Assembly (NCBI GenBank): GCA_029941785.1
Contig: JAPYTK010000011.1
Span: forward strand, 378 to 56,032
Direction: 5' to 3'
DNA from: Polyangiaceae bacterium
Lineage (GTDB): Bacteria; Myxococcota_A; Polyangia; Polyangiales; Polyangiaceae
Length of the DNA: 55,655 bases
In this document: in pieces, positions 8,850 to 17,528 of the stretch
How positions within the stretch are numbered: the stretch's first letter is position 1
Layout: the number at the start of each line of letters is the position of its first letter
Translations under genes and position numbers: made by a program
The notes under the pieces: model-generated
What the model was told of the DNA's origin: nothing
Seen by the model: only the letters and a program-made list of their open reading frames with translations
Databases searched by the model: none

Positions 8850-9754
8850 TGGTCACCACGATGCTCCTACGCCAGCTGCTTCCGTCCTCGCTCTCGCCGC
8901 GCTCGATACCGTGGTTGTCGCTCACATTGGGCCTGTTGGCCGGCGCGAGCGGTTGCACCCGGTCGGGCGAGACGTCCGCCGCGGCGATGTGTGAACCGGC
9001 CACCTACGTGTTCTGCCGCTGCGCTGACAGCTCTGCTGGAACGAAACGCTGCAACGACGAGGGCTCGGGCTTCAGCGAATGCGACTCATGCGAAGGCAAC
9101 GCCAGCGACAACAATCACGGGTCCAAGCCTGGCTCTGGGGTGGGCGCCCCTGGTGACGGTTCGGGCGCGGGCTCTCCCAGCGACGGTTCGGGCGCGGGCT
9201 CTCCCAGCGACGGATCGGGCGCAGGCTCTCCCAGCGGCGGATCGGGCGCAGGCTCTCCCAGCGGCGGCTCGGGAGGCACGACGCCCGTAGCCAGCAAAGC
9301 CTTGTTGGACAGTTGCTCTACCCATGGCCAGTGCCTCAGTAACTGGTGTGAATCGGGCTACTGCACGGCTTCGTGCCAGAAGGTGTCGGACTGCCCCTAT
9401 CCCGATTCGGAGTGCGTGCTCACCGGCGACGCCGCCAAGGCACGCTGCATGCCCAGCTGTCAAACCGCACTGGATTGTACAGACTACGGCGCGCCCACGA
9501 GCCGATGCGGGCACGCCGTCGCCATCGACAGTTTCAGCGTTCGTTCATGTTCCCACTGGGGCGAGGATCACCTCGTGCCGCCGTACGGAACGGGCTGCAC
9601 GCCGCTCAACCACGCCGCATGCAACCTAGGATACGGGGGTCGCGAGACCGTGTGCACGGCTCATGGAGTGTGCGCCAAAGGCTGCTTCGTCGACAAAGAC
9701 TGTCCAAAGGGCACGAGCTGCTCCGCACAGGGCGAACTCGGCACCTGCAAATAA
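8849..9754 (+). CDS. Cys-rich lipoprotein with tandem GSGAGSPSD linker
   Basis: This lipoprotein of unknown function begins at an ATG overlapping the previous stop (TGATG). The signal peptide ends at Cys36 (GASGC). Next comes a short module of the type FCRCADSSAGTKRC...CDSC, common near the N termini of Polyangium-type lipoproteins. A repetitive linker of four nine-residue units (GSGAGSPSD or GSGAGSPSG) follows. The C-terminal half has paired cysteines in a 'C.....C.S.WC..G.C...C....DCP' arrangement, typical of myxobacterial disulfide-rich surface domains. The frame upstream of 8849 belongs to the preceding gene and was rejected as a start region. Confidence 0.85.
   Translation: MVTTMLLRQLLPSSLSPRSIPWLSLTLGLLAGASGCTRSGETSAAAMCEPATYVFCRCADSSAGTKRCNDEGSGFSECDSCEGNASDNNHGSKPGSGVGAPGDGSGAGSPSDGSGAGSPSDGSGAGSPSGGSGAGSPSGGSGGTTPVASKALLDSCSTHGQCLSNWCESGYCTASCQKVSDCPYPDSECVLTGDAAKARCMPSCQTALDCTDYGAPTSRCGHAVAIDSFSVRSCSHWGEDHLVPPYGTGCTPLNHAACNLGYGGRETVCTAHGVCAKGCFVDKDCPKGTSCSAQGELGTCK
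9158..9265 (+). repeat. Four 27-bp in-frame tandem repeats
   Basis: Four consecutive 27-bp units encode the nine-residue linker unit of the lipoprotein at 8849-9754. Units 1-2 are nearly identical to each other, as are units 3-4, which suggests stepwise duplication. Such arrays vary in copy number by slippage. Confidence 0.95.
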
Positions 9755-9760
9755 AGACGA

Positions 9761-9784
9761 CCGCGAACGGTCTCCCGTCCGCGG
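9761..9784 (+). terminator. Hairpin after the lipoprotein operon
   Basis: CCGCGAACGG and CCGTCCGCGG form a nine-pair stem with one A-C mismatch and a TCTC loop. It lies 6 nt after the stop at 9754 and is followed by CCTTGTTCT. It fits an intrinsic terminator with a weak U-tract. Confidence 0.55.
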
Positions 9785-9800
9785 CCTTGTTCTAGGCTCC

Positions 9801-9820
9801 GAGAGCGATCACTCGCTCTC
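9801..9820. terminator. Perfect 8-bp hairpin between convergent genes
   Basis: GAGAGCGA and TCGCTCTC are separated by TCAC. This second hairpin in the 72-bp convergent gap lies just after the stop of the HEAT-repeat gene on the minus strand, so it may end transcription from that side. There is no clear T-run. Confidence 0.45.
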
Positions 9821-9826
9821 CGCCCA

Positions 9827-11788
9827 TCAACCGCCACGCGCTTCGAGACGGTAGATGAACTGCTGGAGCCCCTTGACGGCGTCGACCTTGCTCTGAATGC
9901 GAGTCGCTGCCGCTTTGTCGAGGATCTTCTGCATCGCCGCGGCGGCCGCCTTGTCACCCTTCGGTGAGAGGCGGTCGATGGCGAGCGCCACTTGCGAGCG
10001 CACCCCGCGACTCTTGATCTTGCCGAGTGCCGTGATCAGGTCCTTCTTGATTCCAGGCCCTCCGAGCGCAGCGGCCATGTAGGCGGCCTTCAAGCCGATC
10101 ATGTCGGTCTTCCGATCCTGACCTTCCTTGCTGGTGAGCTTTTTGACGTAACACTTGGCGTCCGTGGTGCACTCGTCGAGCACCTTCTTGCCGTTCTTCA
10201 TCGCCTTGACATAGGCCGTGCGTCGGAGAGCGTTCTGGAAGGTGACACTGTTTTGCATCGGCTTGTGCTTGCTGCCGTCCTTCGTCTCTCGGAAGGTGAA
10301 CGCCTCAAGCTCGAGCGCGACGATCTTGGAGACGATCTGGCTCTCGGTGAATGGACCTTGATCCTTCTTGTCTTTGGTACCCTTGATGAAGAACTTCTCG
10401 GCCTTGCCCTTGACCGGCGGGAACATCCCGTAAACCTTCTCGACGACGGCCCACGTCTCCGGTGTGGCAGACTTGATCAAGGTCGGCAGCGCGGCTTGAC
10501 GAAGCGCGTCGACGTCTTCCTTCTCGCCCTTCATCTTGCCCAACAGGCTCTGGCCGAGCCATTTTGCGAGTTCGAGGTCGAAGTAGGCTTCCACTGCGCT
10601 CGCCAAGCCCTCCTTCGCGTAGCCACCCCGGGGCGTCTTGGTGCCGAGTTTGGTGGCGTTATACGCCTTCTTGAAACGCGCGGTCACCTCGTCGCTAGCC
10701 GGTAGCTTGGCCAGCTCCGATGCGACGAAGGCCTTCATCGATTCGTCGCCCTTGGCGAGAGCGTGGAGCATGGGCTCGATACAAGCGCTCGTCCCCATGA
10801 ACGCAACGATGACCACGCCCTGAATCGAGGCGTGCTTCGCGGAATCCTTCTTCACGCTAGCTGTGATTTTGCCGCCCTGGTCTTCCTTGCTGCGGAGGTA
10901 CTCGCTGGCAGCGTATTCGGTCAGGTCAGCGTCGCTGCCGTCGAGCAACTTGACGGAATCGGCGATAGCGGGGCCTCCGATTTTGATCAGCGCGTTGATC
11001 GCCGTGGAGTGCACCGGCGTCTTGAATGGGGTCAGCACGACCTTGAGCAGAGGCTTGACCGCCTTCTTCGACTTGAGCTTGCCGAGAACCTCGGATGCCG
11101 TCACCTGCCAGAAGACCTGATTGAGGACCTTCTTGCGCACCTTTTTCTGGGTGCTCTTGATCGGCACCTTGATCATGGCGATGAGTTCGGACTCCCAGCT
11201 CGCGTCCGCGACGTCGAGCATGGCGCCGTTGAGCACCTGGTAAAACTTCTTGTTTTGTCCCTTGGGCGAGAAAGCCTGCAGGCCCTTGAAGAGCTTGAGC
11301 ATGCCTTTCTTGACGTCGGCGTTATCGAGGGTGCCCTTTCGCGCCATGGAACCCACGCCGCGCACGACATCGATGATCGAGCTGTCGTAGTCCTCTGGGC
11401 CGCGGTCGTCGGGGCGATAGGCGATCAGAGCCTTAGCGATTGCCGGCAGAGCACGCGCGTCACGGGTGTCGGCCAGGAAACTCAACAGCGGCGCTTGGGA
11501 GCGCTCGTCGAGCACACCGTCGGTCGAGACCTTGGCGAGCGGGGGCAAGATGAGGTCGAGCAAAGGCTTGACGTGCGGACCACTACGGTCCTTCTTGTCC
11601 TGGGTCATCGCGTCTTCGTAAAATCGCACCAGGCGCTTCACGGCGGACACGCGGCGTCGCGGATCCTCCAAGCGCTTGACGTACGTTTCCGGAGCACTTT
11701 CGTCGGTACAAGCAACGAGTGTACTGGTGCTGACGAGGGTGGCAGAACAGATGATCGCACCGATGAAAACGGTACGAAACAACGACAT
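9827..11788 (-). CDS. HEAT-repeat lipoprotein
   Basis: The product (653 aa from the ATG at 11788) has a lipoprotein signal ending at Cys27 (TLVAC). It then consists of alpha-helical HEAT/armadillo-like repeats throughout, for example PLLSFLADTRDARALPAIAKAL, AVKPLLKVVLTPFKTPVHSTAINALIKIGGPAIADSV, and a C-terminal repeat on sequential residues about 590-640. Lysine-rich helices are frequent. Such scaffolds bind proteins; the partner is unknown. A GTG/ATG start farther upstream would add eight residues before the signal peptide. Paired hairpins follow the stop. It is likely monocistronic. Confidence 0.85.
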   Translation of the reverse strand: MSLFRTVFIGAIICSATLVSTSTLVACTDESAPETYVKRLEDPRRRVSAVKRLVRFYEDAMTQDKKDRSGPHVKPLLDLILPPLAKVSTDGVLDERSQAPLLSFLADTRDARALPAIAKALIAYRPDDRGPEDYDSSIIDVVRGVGSMARKGTLDNADVKKGMLKLFKGLQAFSPKGQNKKFYQVLNGAMLDVADASWESELIAMIKVPIKSTQKKVRKKVLNQVFWQVTASEVLGKLKSKKAVKPLLKVVLTPFKTPVHSTAINALIKIGGPAIADSVKLLDGSDADLTEYAASEYLRSKEDQGGKITASVKKDSAKHASIQGVVIVAFMGTSACIEPMLHALAKGDESMKAFVASELAKLPASDEVTARFKKAYNATKLGTKTPRGGYAKEGLASAVEAYFDLELAKWLGQSLLGKMKGEKEDVDALRQAALPTLIKSATPETWAVVEKVYGMFPPVKGKAEKFFIKGTKDKKDQGPFTESQIVSKIVALELEAFTFRETKDGSKHKPMQNSVTFQNALRRTAYVKAMKNGKKVLDECTTDAKCYVKKLTSKEGQDRKTDMIGLKAAYMAAALGGPGIKKDLITALGKIKSRGVRSQVALAIDRLSPKGDKAAAAAMQKILDKAAATRIQSKVDAVKGLQQFIYRLEARGG

Positions 11789-11925
11789 GAGTTTTCGCGC
11801 GTCGGCGAGCATACTTCGAAATCCCTTCCTGATCGCCGCGGCTCAAAGCGGCGTTGCAGCCGGCGAAAACTAAACCGGCCTTGGCTTCGGAGTCAACGAA
11901 GCGGGCAAGTTTCGCTCGCCGCCCT

Positions 11926-12798
11926 TCATTCCTGATCCATCTGTAGCCTCTCGCGGAGCCGTTTTTCTTCGCGCAAAGCCCACGGAACGGCAGACAAGGC
12001 GCCGATGTGCAGCACGCCATTGGACGCCAGCAGACCCCCCGCCAATTTGTCGACGCCCGGTGAATAGCGAAGCGGAGCACCATCGAGCGTGGTCATGCGG
12101 CCTCCGGCCGCGGTGAGTATCGCTTCCGGGGCGCAGCAATCCCACGAGGCGAGGCCATGACCCGCATGGACGTACAGATCTGCCTCGCCCAGAGCGATAC
12201 GTGCGACTTTGACGCCAGCCGATCCACAGGGGATGACCTTGCCCAGACCGAGCCGTTGGCGAAGTTTGTCTATGATCGCAGGCCGATGAGAGCGCGATAC
12301 GAGGGCGCGCGCCTCAGTGAAAGAGTTTCGGGCAGACACGCCGATCAGCCTTCGCTCACCATCGCTCCGTTCGACAATGGCACGTTGCCCGACGCGCCCG
12401 GCGAGAATCGTGTTGTCGACGGGAAGCGCCACGACCCCCGCTTCTGCACGACCGGCCACCGCGAGTCCTATCATCACGGCAAACTCACCGTTCCCGGCGA
12501 GCAGCTCCGCCGTGCCGTCGATGGGATCGACATAGTAGATACGGCCGGACGCGGCGTCGGCTCGTCGCTGACCCGGCTCGTCCTCTTCGCCCACGACCCG
12601 CCCGCTCAGGCGCTGTTCGATCTGCTCGCGAATGAAAGCGTTCAACGCCCGATCCAACGCCGTGACCGGTTCGCCGGACGCCTTCTCTTGCGCCTCGAGC
12701 GGTTGGCCGCTCCCGAGCCAGTCACGAACACGTTTCGAAGCCTCGCGAGCAATGGCCACCATCGTCTCGAGCTCTTCGCCCAAGTCGATACGCATCAT
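11926..12798 (-). CDS. Inositol monophosphatase / CysQ-family phosphatase
   Basis: The 290-residue enzyme belongs to the Mg2+-dependent inositol monophosphatase superfamily. Metal-binding residues are visible in GEEDEP (70-75), DPIDGT (91-96) and WD..APEAILTAAGG (about 217-231). Overall it looks closer to CysQ-type 3'(2'),5'-bisphosphate nucleotidases than to SuhB, but the substrate (inositol phosphate, PAP or another) cannot be decided from the sequence. It follows the aldo/keto reductase by 16 nt in the same orientation, so the two probably form an operon. Confidence 0.88.
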   Translation of the reverse strand: MMRIDLGEELETMVAIAREASKRVRDWLGSGQPLEAQEKASGEPVTALDRALNAFIREQIEQRLSGRVVGEEDEPGQRRADAASGRIYYVDPIDGTAELLAGNGEFAVMIGLAVAGRAEAGVVALPVDNTILAGRVGQRAIVERSDGERRLIGVSARNSFTEARALVSRSHRPAIIDKLRQRLGLGKVIPCGSAGVKVARIALGEADLYVHAGHGLASWDCCAPEAILTAAGGRMTTLDGAPLRYSPGVDKLAGGLLASNGVLHIGALSAVPWALREEKRLRERLQMDQE

Positions 12799-12814
12799 CG
12801 GCCCGCCCCGCGCG

Positions 12815-13750
12815 TCATGGCTGCAGCCCCACGGAGGCGAGCCGAAGGGGAAGCTCTTGCAGAATCGATTCCGACAGGGTGCTATCAGCCAATTCGCGCA
12901 CGAGCTGATCGAGCTGCAGCAGCGTGCGCGGGCCCAACACCGCAGAGCTCACCAGATGATTGGCGAGCACAAAGCGCAGCGCCAAGGCCCGCAAGCTCGG
13001 CACCTCTTCGCCCAGAAGCGGGCGAAAAGCGGACAACTGCTCGACGCGGTATCTCAGCTGCTCCGGGTCCCAACGCTTGTTCCGATGATCGGAGGAAGGG
13101 AAGGTCCGGTCCGGACGCCAGTAACCCGCGAGCAACCCGTGGGCGAGCACGCTGCGAGCGAGAAGTGCCGTCTCGGTGGCTGCAATGCTGTCGGCCACTT
13201 CGTGCAGGTCGGACGCGAGCATGAGATTGTAGGCGAGCTCGACGACTTCAGCTCCGGCATCGACCGCCGCGCCCGCCACCTCCGGAGACCCCGCGCTTAC
13301 CCCCCAATGGGACAACCGCCCCTCTTCGACCAGCTCGCGCATCGTGGTCGCACAATCGCCGGCCTCGAGTACCGTCACGCTAGGACAATGCAGCAAAACC
13401 ACATCGAGCTTGTCGCGACCCAGGCGTTCTTGCGACCCATCGAAAGCCGCCCGGAGGGAGTCTCGATCGAATCGCTTTTGGGGGGGCTCTGCGGAGCGGC
13501 ACACACCCATTTTCGTCACGACATAGGTCGACGCCGGATCGAGCATTTCGCCAAGCAAGGTCTCCATCTCGCCTTGCCCATACACGTCCGCCGTCTCGAA
13601 CAGGTTGATGTCGTGCTCCACGGCTCGCTCGATGACCTTGTCCCGCATGTCTGCGCGGATCGGTCCGTAGGGATCGCCACTGAGGCCCCAGGTACCGAGC
13701 GCCACTTCACTGACCTCGAAACCGAAGCGACCAAACGCCCTACGCCGCAA
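12815..13750 (-). CDS. Aldo/keto reductase
   Basis: The protein (311 aa) is a TIM-barrel NADPH-dependent oxidoreductase. It opens with GRFGFEVSEVALGTWGLSGD. The catalytic tetrad region reads FETADVYG: Tyr57, Lys80 (TKMG) and His121 (LLHCP) are in place. The acidic residue usually found as D-T-A is Glu52 here. NADP-binding residues lie in the C-terminal SSAVLGPRTLLQLDQ segment, in the position of the family's 'IPG...' motif. The substrate is unknown. It is followed after 16 nt by the phosphatase gene. Confidence 0.88.
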   Translation of the reverse strand: MRRRAFGRFGFEVSEVALGTWGLSGDPYGPIRADMRDKVIERAVEHDINLFETADVYGQGEMETLLGEMLDPASTYVVTKMGVCRSAEPPQKRFDRDSLRAAFDGSQERLGRDKLDVVLLHCPSVTVLEAGDCATTMRELVEEGRLSHWGVSAGSPEVAGAAVDAGAEVVELAYNLMLASDLHEVADSIAATETALLARSVLAHGLLAGYWRPDRTFPSSDHRNKRWDPEQLRYRVEQLSAFRPLLGEEVPSLRALALRFVLANHLVSSAVLGPRTLLQLDQLVRELADSTLSESILQELPLRLASVGLQP

Positions 13751-13855
13751 AGCTCCGCTCCAAACGATGGCTGTCGTTGTCTGCTCGCATGATGGTCGGC
13801 GCGAACATAACTGTCCGTGCAGGGCTACGCAAACCTTAGCCTATCGCCCACGCTA

Positions 13856-15124
13856 TCAGCTCTCGGCGTTGTACATCTCGGTAGCCCAGCCGCGCCATCG
13901 CGGCACTTGATCGAGTTTGCCAAGACGTTCGACATAGTCCAAATCCAAGTCGGGCGGCATGGCAGCGATGGGCGCCGCCGTTTCGACCTGCATGGCCGGC
14001 AAGAGACTCGATATGGGTGCGCCCCGCACGAGTTCCTGCTCGCTAATGAGAGCATTGGCGATGTGCACGGCCCCGATCGCGTCCAGTTCGTTGCCGGACT
14101 GAACCGCGTGGTGACGGGCCACGGCGTCGACGATCGGCGTCGGTAGTCCCCACATTCCGAGGAGAAAGGCACCGATGTCCGCGTGCGTGATCTCGACCAA
14201 CTCGACCTCGGCTTGCGTCATGGTGACGTCGTGCGCGTCGGCATAATCCCGCACTTGAGCGTAGGTCTCCGGCATGCGGGTGGCGAGCACCAACATGCCC
14301 ACGTCGTGCAGCACACCAGCGGCATAAGCCAGTGAAGCCTGCGCCAAGTCGGTCACCAACCTCTTGGCCAGCAGCCCGGTCTTGATCGAATGGGTGTGCA
14401 GATCCTCAATCGAGAAGTCTTCCGATTCGATGTCATCCTCGAACGCGCCGACCAAGGCCGCGGACAAGACGAGGGTTCGGAGCGCCTCGGTGCCGAGATA
14501 GCTGACGGCAGAGTTGATTGTCGACACGGGCCGCGCGAGCGCGAAGTAGGCCGAGTTGACGACCTGCAGAACGCGCGCCGTCATCGCGATGTCCTTTTCG
14601 ATGATCGCACCGATGGAGGACAGAGCAATCTCAGGGTCATTCAGAGCTGCCGATAGCTCGAAATAAAGCCTCGGCACGCTCGGCATGCGATCGAGTTGGC
14701 CTACCTGCCCCTTGGCCGACTCACCGCCGAGCCGATCGCGCAGGGTCAAGGCGCGCGCGATGACGCGATCGAGGACATCGACGGCCACCGGCTTGTCGAG
14801 CAGCTGGTGGGCCACGGGCAAGGCGTCGATTTTCTGATCGTGGTTCGTCTGAAACGACAGCACGATCCTCATCACGTCCGGCTGGATCCGCCGCACCCTC
14901 TTGAGCAATTCGACACCATTCATTTCGGGCATTTGCATGTCCGTCACGACGGCATCGAAACGCTCGGACCGAAGAAGCCCCATGGCCTCCCGTCCACTGG
15001 CGACTGCTTGAACCGTCCAGTCCTGCCGCCGCACGGCCAAGCGTGCGCGGAGGACGTCGAGGACCTGAGGTTCGTCGTCAACCAACAGAATGCGCCGGGT
15101 CGGTCCGTTCTGCCCTGCAGCCAT
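13856..15124 (-). CDS. Response regulator with HDOD output domain
   Basis: The product (422 aa from the ATG at 15124) has an N-terminal receiver domain (about 9-125) with acidic pocket DDE (16-18), phospho-acceptor Asp62 (VTDMQMPEMNG) and a conserved KP near residue 110. A HDOD domain follows (about 145-350: LDRMPSVPRLYFEL, VNSAYFALARPVSTINSAVSYLG, YAAGVLHDVGML), with a variable C-terminal tail. HDOD proteins are regulatory scaffolds related to HD phosphohydrolases, often without catalysis. Receiver-HDOD proteins act in c-di-GMP, motility or stress signalling. No histidine kinase gene is adjacent. It is divergent from rpmI. Confidence 0.9.
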   Translation of the reverse strand: MAAGQNGPTRRILLVDDEPQVLDVLRARLAVRRQDWTVQAVASGREAMGLLRSERFDAVVTDMQMPEMNGVELLKRVRRIQPDVMRIVLSFQTNHDQKIDALPVAHQLLDKPVAVDVLDRVIARALTLRDRLGGESAKGQVGQLDRMPSVPRLYFELSAALNDPEIALSSIGAIIEKDIAMTARVLQVVNSAYFALARPVSTINSAVSYLGTEALRTLVLSAALVGAFEDDIESEDFSIEDLHTHSIKTGLLAKRLVTDLAQASLAYAAGVLHDVGMLVLATRMPETYAQVRDYADAHDVTMTQAEVELVEITHADIGAFLLGMWGLPTPIVDAVARHHAVQSGNELDAIGAVHIANALISEQELVRGAPISSLLPAMQVETAAPIAAMPPDLDLDYVERLGKLDQVPRWRGWATEMYNAES

Positions 15125-15193
15125 ACGGCGCACCTTACCCCGCCACCCGGTTCGGCACCATCGCGCAACTCAGCAATTCGCGGCCAGCAGGTC

Positions 15194-15222
15194 TTGACAA
15201 GGGGTAGTCTTTCTGGTGATAT
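15194..15222 (+). promoter_or_regulatory. Sigma-70 promoter of rpmI-rplT-pheS
   Basis: TTGACA (15194-15199) and TGATAT (15217-15222) are spaced by 17 bases, the best promoter match seen in the window. The roughly 80-nt leader that follows contains the small palindrome GCCGGTCGTCGGC near 15264. L35-L20 operons are often self-regulated by L20 binding the leader, so this leader is a candidate site. Confidence 0.65.
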
Positions 15223-15307
15223 CCGCGCCCCTCGCATCCCACGCGGTGCACAACAGCCCAGCCGGTCGTCGGCCGGGCGACCCCTCGGAGCGAGACAGGA
15301 GAACCCG

Positions 15308-15505
15308 ATGCCGAAGATGAAGACCAACCGAGCCGCCGCCAAGCGCTTTCGCAAGACAGGCAGTGGCAAAATCCGTCGCGCGAAGGCAGGCCTTTCGCAC
15401 GGAATGGTTAGCAAAAACCGCAAGCATTGCAGGCGTTTGCGCAAGAACGACATGGTCCACAAGTCCATGGTCAAGCGCATCAAGGTCTTGCTGCCTTACG
15501 CCTAA
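15308..15505 (+). CDS. rpmI: 50S ribosomal protein L35
   Basis: L35 is a small basic protein of the large ribosomal subunit. The 65-residue product starts MPKMKTNRAAAKRF and contains GSGKIRRAKAGLSH and the terminal IKVLLPYA, all typical. AGGAGA lies 5 nt upstream of the ATG. In most bacteria infC precedes rpmI. Here a promoter and a divergent regulator gene precede it, so infC has been separated. Confidence 0.98.
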   Translation: MPKMKTNRAAAKRFRKTGSGKIRRAKAGLSHGMVSKNRKHCRRLRKNDMVHKSMVKRIKVLLPYA

Positions 15506-15653
15506 TTCTCTCGTCTCGTTTTCCGCGGCAAAGACCGCGCAACTCACGGCAAGGCGCCACGGCCGGCCGAGACGCTTCTCCTCCCTCCCTTTCGCTGGTC
15601 ACTGCACCGCGCAGGTCCAGCCCCTCGAAACCAACTGGTAAAGGTCATCTATC

Positions 15654-15998
15654 ATGGCACGTGTCAAACGTGGGTTTAAAGCCCGTCGTCGTCGCAACCG
15701 CATCCTCAAACACGCCGAAGGCTTCTTTGGAGGCCGGAAGAACCGTTTTCGTCAGGCCATCGATGTCGTGCATAAGGCATGGGCGTACGCTTACAAGGGT
15801 CGCAAGCTGCGGAAGCGCAATTTCCGGCGCCTGTGGATCTCCCGAATCAACGCCGCTGCCCGCCTGAACGGCACCACGTACGGCCGCTTCATCCACAACC
15901 TCAAAGAGGCCGGGATCGAGCTCGATCGCAAAGTTCTCTCGGACATCGCCATTCACGATCCGGCCGGCTTCACGGCGGTCGTCGACGCGGCGAAGTAG
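15654..15998 (+). CDS. rplT: 50S ribosomal protein L20
   Basis: L20 (114 aa) is needed early in 50S assembly and represses its own operon in several bacteria. The start [19 protein letters not shown] and the segment [19 protein letters not shown] are diagnostic. A purine-rich AAAGGT lies about 10 nt before the ATG. The 148-bp gap after rpmI is long for this operon. It holds a CGCGG-caaaga-CCGCG hairpin (15524-15539), which might partly terminate or stabilise the mRNA. pheS follows after 28 nt. Confidence 0.98.
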   Translation: MARVKRGFKARRRRNRILKHAEGFFGGRKNRFRQAIDVVHKAWAYAYKGRKLRKRNFRRLWISRINAAARLNGTTYGRFIHNLKEAGIELDRKVLSDIAIHDPAGFTAVVDAAK

Positions 15999-16026
15999 CC
16001 GCCGTCAGACGACGCGCACTGCGACC

Positions 16027-17136
16027 ATGACGGCCCCTGCTGCCGATGCGGTCACCGCCATCGAGGAAGGCCTCGCGGCGCTGGGAACCCGCTACCGCGA
16101 CGCCTTCGCCGGCGCTGCGGACGAGCAAGCTTTGCGCGACGCCCAAGCCGCCGTGCTCGGCAAGAAGAAGGGTGAGCTGACCCGCGTCATGGCCCTGATG
16201 AGGGATGTGCCCAAAGAGGCGCGCCCTGAGGTTGGCGCCAAGGTCAATACCTTCAAGCAAGGCGTACAGGAGGCCTTTCAGTCGCGACTTCAAGAGATGG
16301 CTCGCGAAGCGCGCAATGCCGACCTCAACGCGAGCCCCTTCGATCTCAGTTTGCCCGGGCGGCTCGAACTCGGGCGCGGTCACTTGCACCCTGTGCACCA
16401 GACCCGCGACGACCTGCTCACGATCTTCCGAGATCTCGGCTTCGAGGTCGTTGCCGGACCGGAGGTCGAGACCGAAGCCAACAACTTCACCAAGTTAGCC
16501 TTTCCCCCTGACCACCCGGCGACCGACATGCAGGACACCTTCTGGGTCGATGTGCTCGAGAGTGGCGACGATCCCCGTTCCGTACGAGACGGAAAGGTGC
16601 TGCTTCGCACCCACACGAGCAATACGCAGATCCGTGTCATGAGTCAGCGCACGCCTCCCATGGCGGTGGTCAGCGCGGGTGCCGTCTACCGCCGGGATGA
16701 CGATCTCACTCACTCGCCGATGTTCCATCAAATCGAGGGGTTTCTCGTCGATGAGAACGTGAGCCTCGCCCACTTGAAAGGCGTGCTGACGTCATTTGCC
16801 GAAGCGCTCTACGGCCCGGGCACCCCGGTGCGCCTACGGCCGAGCTACTTCCCCTTCGTCGAGCCCGGTGCCGAAGTCGACATCGGCTGCGTATTCTGCT
16901 CCGAAAGCGACGGATCGCGCTCCTCCTGCAAGGTCTGCAAGACCACGGGGTGGGTGGAAGTCCTAGGTTGCGGAATGATCCACCCTGAGGTGCTCACGCA
17001 CTGTGGCATCGATTCGGAGAAGTACACTGGATACGCTTTTGGCTTCGGTGTTGAACGTATCGCCATGTTGCGCTACGGCATCCCGAGTATCAAGCTCCTG
17101 TTCGAGAATGATCCTAGATTTATCGAGCAATTTTAG
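16027..17136 (+). CDS. pheS: Phenylalanine-tRNA ligase alpha subunit
   Basis: PheS is the catalytic subunit of the alpha2-beta2 phenylalanyl-tRNA synthetase. The 369-residue protein has the N-terminal coiled-coil tRNA-binding arm (about 15-105). The class II catalytic core carries motif 2 around HQIEGFLVDENVS, the SYFPFVEPGAEVDI strand, GCGMIHPEVL, and motif 3 GFGVERIAMLRYGI. A CxxC...CxxC insert (CVFCSES...CKVC) resembles the zinc-binding insert seen in many bacterial PheS proteins. Unusually, pheT (beta subunit) does not follow: about 480 bp of non-coding sequence comes next. Confidence 0.97.
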   Translation: MTAPAADAVTAIEEGLAALGTRYRDAFAGAADEQALRDAQAAVLGKKKGELTRVMALMRDVPKEARPEVGAKVNTFKQGVQEAFQSRLQEMAREARNADLNASPFDLSLPGRLELGRGHLHPVHQTRDDLLTIFRDLGFEVVAGPEVETEANNFTKLAFPPDHPATDMQDTFWVDVLESGDDPRSVRDGKVLLRTHTSNTQIRVMSQRTPPMAVVSAGAVYRRDDDLTHSPMFHQIEGFLVDENVSLAHLKGVLTSFAEALYGPGTPVRLRPSYFPFVEPGAEVDIGCVFCSESDGSRSSCKVCKTTGWVEVLGCGMIHPEVLTHCGIDSEKYTGYAFGFGVERIAMLRYGIPSIKLLFENDPRFIEQF

Positions 17137-17163
17137 CAGCTTACATCGCACATCCGAACGCAT

Positions 17164-17225
17164 GGCCGCCCTGGCGCCGACGATGAACGACGTCGCTGTT
17201 AGGCGGCCCTAATGTTTTCTTTGTA
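17164..17225 (+). terminator. Probable terminator of the rpmI-rplT-pheS operon
   Basis: Outer arms GGCCGCC (17164-17170) and GGCGGCC (17202-17208) enclose inner arms CGACG and CGTCG. The stem is followed by a T-rich stretch (AATGTTTTCTTTG). It lies about 30 nt after the pheS stop. A second inverted repeat, AACATGA and TCATGTT, follows at 17226-17253. Confidence 0.45.
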
Positions 17226-17500
17226 AACATGATCCGGACATCCTTGTCATGTTCCTGATCGAGGGTGTGCGCAATGCTAACGGCAAGCGTTTGGTCGTGC
17301 ACGACGAGCTTGCGAGGCGTCCTGCTACCCAGGCGACCGAAATAGTGGTGTTTTCTTAGAGACTTTTGGCCGTTTGCAACGTCTGAAGGATGACAGGCGA
17401 GCAGACCAGCGGTGTCGCCGATGTGGTGGCACTGTTTTTGCTCGTGTTTCTTGGTGGTTAGAAGTTTCTGGCCCGAGGAATGAAACTTGGGCACAGCACG
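17226..17500. other. Gene-free stretch after pheS
   Basis: From the pheS terminator to the sigma-factor promoter I find no supportable gene. The base composition is visibly less GC-rich than in neighbouring coding sequence. The minus-strand frame open here (17141-17509) has no recognisable motif, an odd composition rich in His, Lys and Gln, and no ribosome site. The stretch sits where pheT would normally be, so it could be a rearrangement scar, but nothing identifies a mobile element. Confidence 0.6.
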
Positions 17501-17528
17501 TTGAAACAATGGTGATCGGACTTATTTT
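17501..17528 (+). promoter_or_regulatory. Candidate promoter of the sigma-factor gene
   Basis: TTGAAA (17501-17506) and TATTTT (17523-17528) are separated by 16 bases within an AT-rich patch about 90 bp upstream of the sigma-factor ATG. The patch CTTATTTTAATAGT stands out in this GC-rich DNA. Confidence 0.45.

Noticed and set aside
9158-9265. Periodic repeats resembling a small CRISPR array
   Set aside because: The units are contiguous with no spacers and keep the reading frame of a lipoprotein gene.
10763-11935. Plus-strand open frame opposite the HEAT-repeat gene
   Set aside because: It mirrors the codon structure of the real minus-strand gene, and the product is Gly/Leu/Asp-rich without motifs.
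12157-13224. Plus-strand frames opposite the phosphatase and reductase genes
   Set aside because: No family resemblance was seen, and the real genes on the minus strand carry complete motifs.
17141-17509. Minus-strand open frame of 122 residues after pheS
   Set aside because: It is His/Lys/Gln-rich, has no recognisable motif and no ribosome site, and it overlaps the probable terminator of pheS. It was treated as non-coding.
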